From contig NC_062227.1 of the NCBI RefSeq assembly GCF_902686445.1, positions 19,605,678 through 19,669,677 on the forward strand: a stretch of 64,000 nucleotides of DNA, written 5' to 3'. The first letter of the stretch is position 1. Each line of letters opens with the position of its first letter. Below are positions 61,328 through 64,000 of this stretch, piece after piece. A program made the position numbers and the translations under genes. This stretch comes from Sciurus carolinensis (Eukaryota > Chordata > Mammalia > Rodentia > Sciuridae). Below the pieces are notes generated by a model. The model searched no databases. It saw only the letters and a list, made by a program, of their open reading frames with translations, and had not been told where the DNA came from.

Positions 61328-62587
61328 CAGAAATAAAAAATACAGCAAAACCAGAGCATAGACTTATATGTGGGCTAAGCTCTAAGACTTTGAATGAACG
61401 ATATGGCTTACATTCCCTTAATCTCAAACTTTATTGCCCATATCAGTTACTGGGAAGTTCTATGTATAAAAACAACTGATTTCCAAATTACTTCATGTGC
61501 AGACTTGGGTCACCAATCAAAGCCCTAAAATAGTCTGTCAGTGTTATATAATCAGTGTTAATTGATAGATGAGAAACTCACCTTGGGATTTGTTCTCTAA
61601 CACCCATCTCATGCTATTGTCCTTTCCTGGAAATGAAGTGCTCCCAGTAATGATGCAACTTAACAAACAACACATGGATTGTTTACATGCTTGCTTAATG
61701 GCACCCATTTGAATTTGCCATTTGTGCTGTGTTATTACAAAAGAAAAGGGGAAGAGTAAAGCACTATGACCCTGAATGTCCCCTTTCTCTTCCCAAAAAC
61801 CTACCAAAATTAAGGGAAGAATGAGAGCAAGCCTGATCTGGAAAGTCTAGATACTTATTATCTTAAAGGACACTGGATTTCTCTCATGCACACTGGGAAC
61901 TAGGGCAAGTTAGTGTTATGTGTAAAAAGCTAGCTTCTTGCATGTACACTGGGTCAGTTGCTCCTTGGAATGCTGGTCATACAAGCAAACTAATGCTGAT
62001 GTCACTACTTCTTCAGTCTAACACTTAAAGCCCCCTGAATGGGGATGAACAAAGAACTGAGGACATTGGGGAAAGGATACATGTCACTCATTTGGCCAGT
62101 GCCACTAGGCAGAACACCACAAGAAAGAAAGGTACTGCTTGGAAAACACCTTAAGGGACACAGATGCTTTCAGTCAGTCTGTTGCCAAGGAACTCTTCCT
62201 GGAGATGCCACTGATCTGCTATAACCTTTCCCCAATGAATCATGTCTCCCGTGTTGTCCTCAAGCAACTTCTCTGGACTTTCCACAACATAGCACAACTG
62301 GGCTATCAAGTGACACATGCTAAAGTACAAAATGAAAATAGGACTGTATGCTTCAGCAGAGAAGCAGAGAAAAGAATGGAAATGTATGAGCATCTATCTA
62401 TCTATCTAGTTCAAAAGTAAAAGTTTGGATTGGTAGATAAAGAGAAGACTTCAAGGAGTTCATGTGTAAACCCTAAAATCTGTGAGTATGTTACTCTATT
62501 TGGCAAAAACGACTCCAAAGACACCACTAAGGTTCAGGGTCTTGAGATGGGAAGATTGTACTGAATTATCCTAGACTACTCAATTGA
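61328..62587. other. DNA upstream of CHD1L exon 2, no gene recognised
   Basis: A first CHD1L exon was looked for here and to the window end; no match to its N-terminal region and no CpG-island-like segment is visible. Confidence 0.5.
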
Positions 62588-62680
62588 TTTTTTTTTTCTT
62601 TGTGCAGTACTGGGGATCAAACTCAGGGCCTTGTGCTTGCGAGGCAAGCACTCTACCAGCTGAGCTATCTCCCCAGCCCT
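62588..62680 (-). mobile_element. ID SINE
   Basis: On the minus strand, GGGCTGGGGAGATAGCTCAG, TAGAGTGCTTGCCTCGCAAG, then GGCCCTGAGTTTGATCCCC and an A-run. It is an ID element close to the copies at 4,431 and 29,697. Confidence 0.92.
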
Positions 62681-63903
62681 GGACTATACACTCTAATCAC
62701 ATACATCTTTAATAAAGGGGAACCTTTACCAGTTGTGATGAGAAGGAGGTGACTATAGTGAAGTAGACTAGGTACCTCCACCCAAAAGACCCTTGCCATA
62801 ATTCAGCTTCTCCTCTTGTCAGATCACAGGATGTCTTGGGGTTTGAATCTTCCTCTTTCTTGTAAATGCCAGGTTTGCACACAAAAGGTATGACAGAGTT
62901 AGTCTACAAGTTTATTGTACAAAAAATATTATCTCTGTTTTCTTGATAAAAACTTATAAAACCTGGTCTAGGGGATGGAACAGAAAGCAATAGTCATGTA
63001 TAACCTCCAAGTCCCTGTTCCCACTGGATATAAAGTTCAGATTTTCCAAAATCTTTGCTCAGAGGAAGAATTCTTAGGCAAGAGCCACCCTGGACCCTGC
63101 AGTCAATGAACCTGCTTCCTGAAAACTCCTCAGGTATCCAACCTCTCCTGTCATACACCAAAAAAAGGATCCAATATATGCATGTTGCAGGATCTAAAAA
63201 AGGAGAACAGAGGCCCTGGCATATTTTTCATAATCACCTTTTTTGTTTAGTTTTTTGGAAGAGTGGCCACACCTGATCTTTTGGATCTCCAGAGTTAGGC
63301 CTCTGTCCTAGGACTCCAGTATCAGAAAAGGTCTGGCTCTTGACTGTATCAAGTAAATGTCTGGGCTATAATATTCTAAATAGTTTTGTAAGATATTACC
63401 ATTGGAGAAACTGAGTTAGGTTACATGGGATCTCTATTATGTTTTTTTAAACAGAATGTGAATCTGTAATTACCATAAAAGACATTTAATTAATATATGA
63501 AACTATATTCATAAAGATAACATTATTTAATACTTGAGACAACTGCAAAAATAAAAAAAAATTCAAGAAAGTTAGGCAGAAAAGAATTTAATATAGGGAA
63601 TTAGGTCACCATAAAATTGTTGGAAGGGCTAGAAGAGTAGCCTCCAGGTTTAACTTCCTGGTACAACTACTGAATAACTACCATAGAACTGGCTCATTAA
63701 GGTAGCATCAACCTCCATGACCAGGAATCAAGGAAACAACCTGAAAGCATTAGCACAAACAAAAGTATAGGTTATTTACCCAAATGTTCAACAAAGAACA
63801 CAAACTACTTCTGGAATTATGAAAATAAAAAATTTTACCTTACAAAGATTAATTTCCCAAAATATTAATTTATTTTGGCAAATAGGAATTACAAGATACA
63901 ATA
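62681..63903. other. AT-rich DNA, nothing recognised
   Basis: Only short frames, with no motif or repeat that I can name. Confidence 0.45.
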
Positions 63904-64000
63904 TACATTTTCTTTATCCATTCATCAATTGAAGGACATCTAGGTTGGTTCCACACTCTGGCTATTGTGAACTGAGCAGCTATAAACATTGATGTGGCTT
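63904..64000 (-). mobile_element. L1 ORF2 C-terminal fragment at the right edge
   Basis: CTTTATCCATTCATCAATTG, AAGGACATCTAGGTTGG and ATAAACATTGATGTGGCTT are the reverse complement of the ORF2 region that reads [17 protein letters not shown] in L1-C. The element continues past the window. Confidence 0.88.

Noticed and set aside
61144..61427. Minus-strand frames of 62-71 codons
   Set aside because: They overlap CHD1L exon 2 in the wrong frames.

Overview
The window is a gene-poor stretch of mammalian nuclear DNA, most likely from a squirrel-family rodent (ground squirrel or marmot type). That assignment is an inference from repeats: tRNA-derived ID SINEs, composite B1-dID SINEs with a B1-like left half and an ID-like right half, and L1 elements with a telomere-like G-rich 3'UTR. 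No intact protein-coding gene was found; almost every strong coding signal is a broken retroelement frame.

The main gene-level content is on the minus strand. Fourteen exons, from 61,327 down to 13,057, match exons 2-15 of CHD1L (ALC1), a SNF2-family chromatin-remodelling ATPase. Most splice sites survive, so this copy arose from genomic DNA and not from a reverse-transcribed mRNA. It is nevertheless dead: I see a TAG in exon 4, a TGA in exon 14, frameshifting indels in exons 3, 7, 9 and 13 and probably at the exon 5/6 junction, altered splice sites at exons 2, 4 and 14, and DEAH changed to NEAH in ATPase motif II. Homology stops inside exon 15 at about 13,057, against LTR-retrovirus sequence. 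Exon 1 and exons 16 onward, including the macro domain, are not visible. Whether this is a second copy or the species' only CHD1L cannot be decided from the window.

Region by region: 1-4,081 is the 5' part of a minus-strand L1 (A) with about 600-bp promoter monomers. 5,076-5,460 is a possible LTR. About 7,095-12,379 is a plus-strand class I (gammaretrovirus-like) endogenous retrovirus with a tRNA-Phe type primer site, broken gag, pro and pol, most of integrase deleted and no env seen. 12,380-13,056 is an oppositely oriented LTR-containing fragment that abuts CHD1L exon 15. 13,057-25,730 holds exons 15 to 10, separated by SINEs, a MaLR-like LTR and a 5'-inverted L1. About 26,080-45,815 is one 20-kb intron filled by three plus-strand L1s: an old element (D) split by two later insertions, B (27,706-34,284) and C (35,006-42,294), each with a perfect target-site duplication and apparent 3' transduction. 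46,773-61,327 holds exons 9 to 2 with scattered SINEs and old L1 fragments. The right edge enters another minus-strand L1.

The most interesting structures are the decayed multi-exon CHD1L copy, the nested L1 stack with two candidate 3' transductions, an almost loop-free quasi-palindrome beside exon 15, and two unrelated L1 promoter architectures in one locus. Family names come from recognition, not database search.
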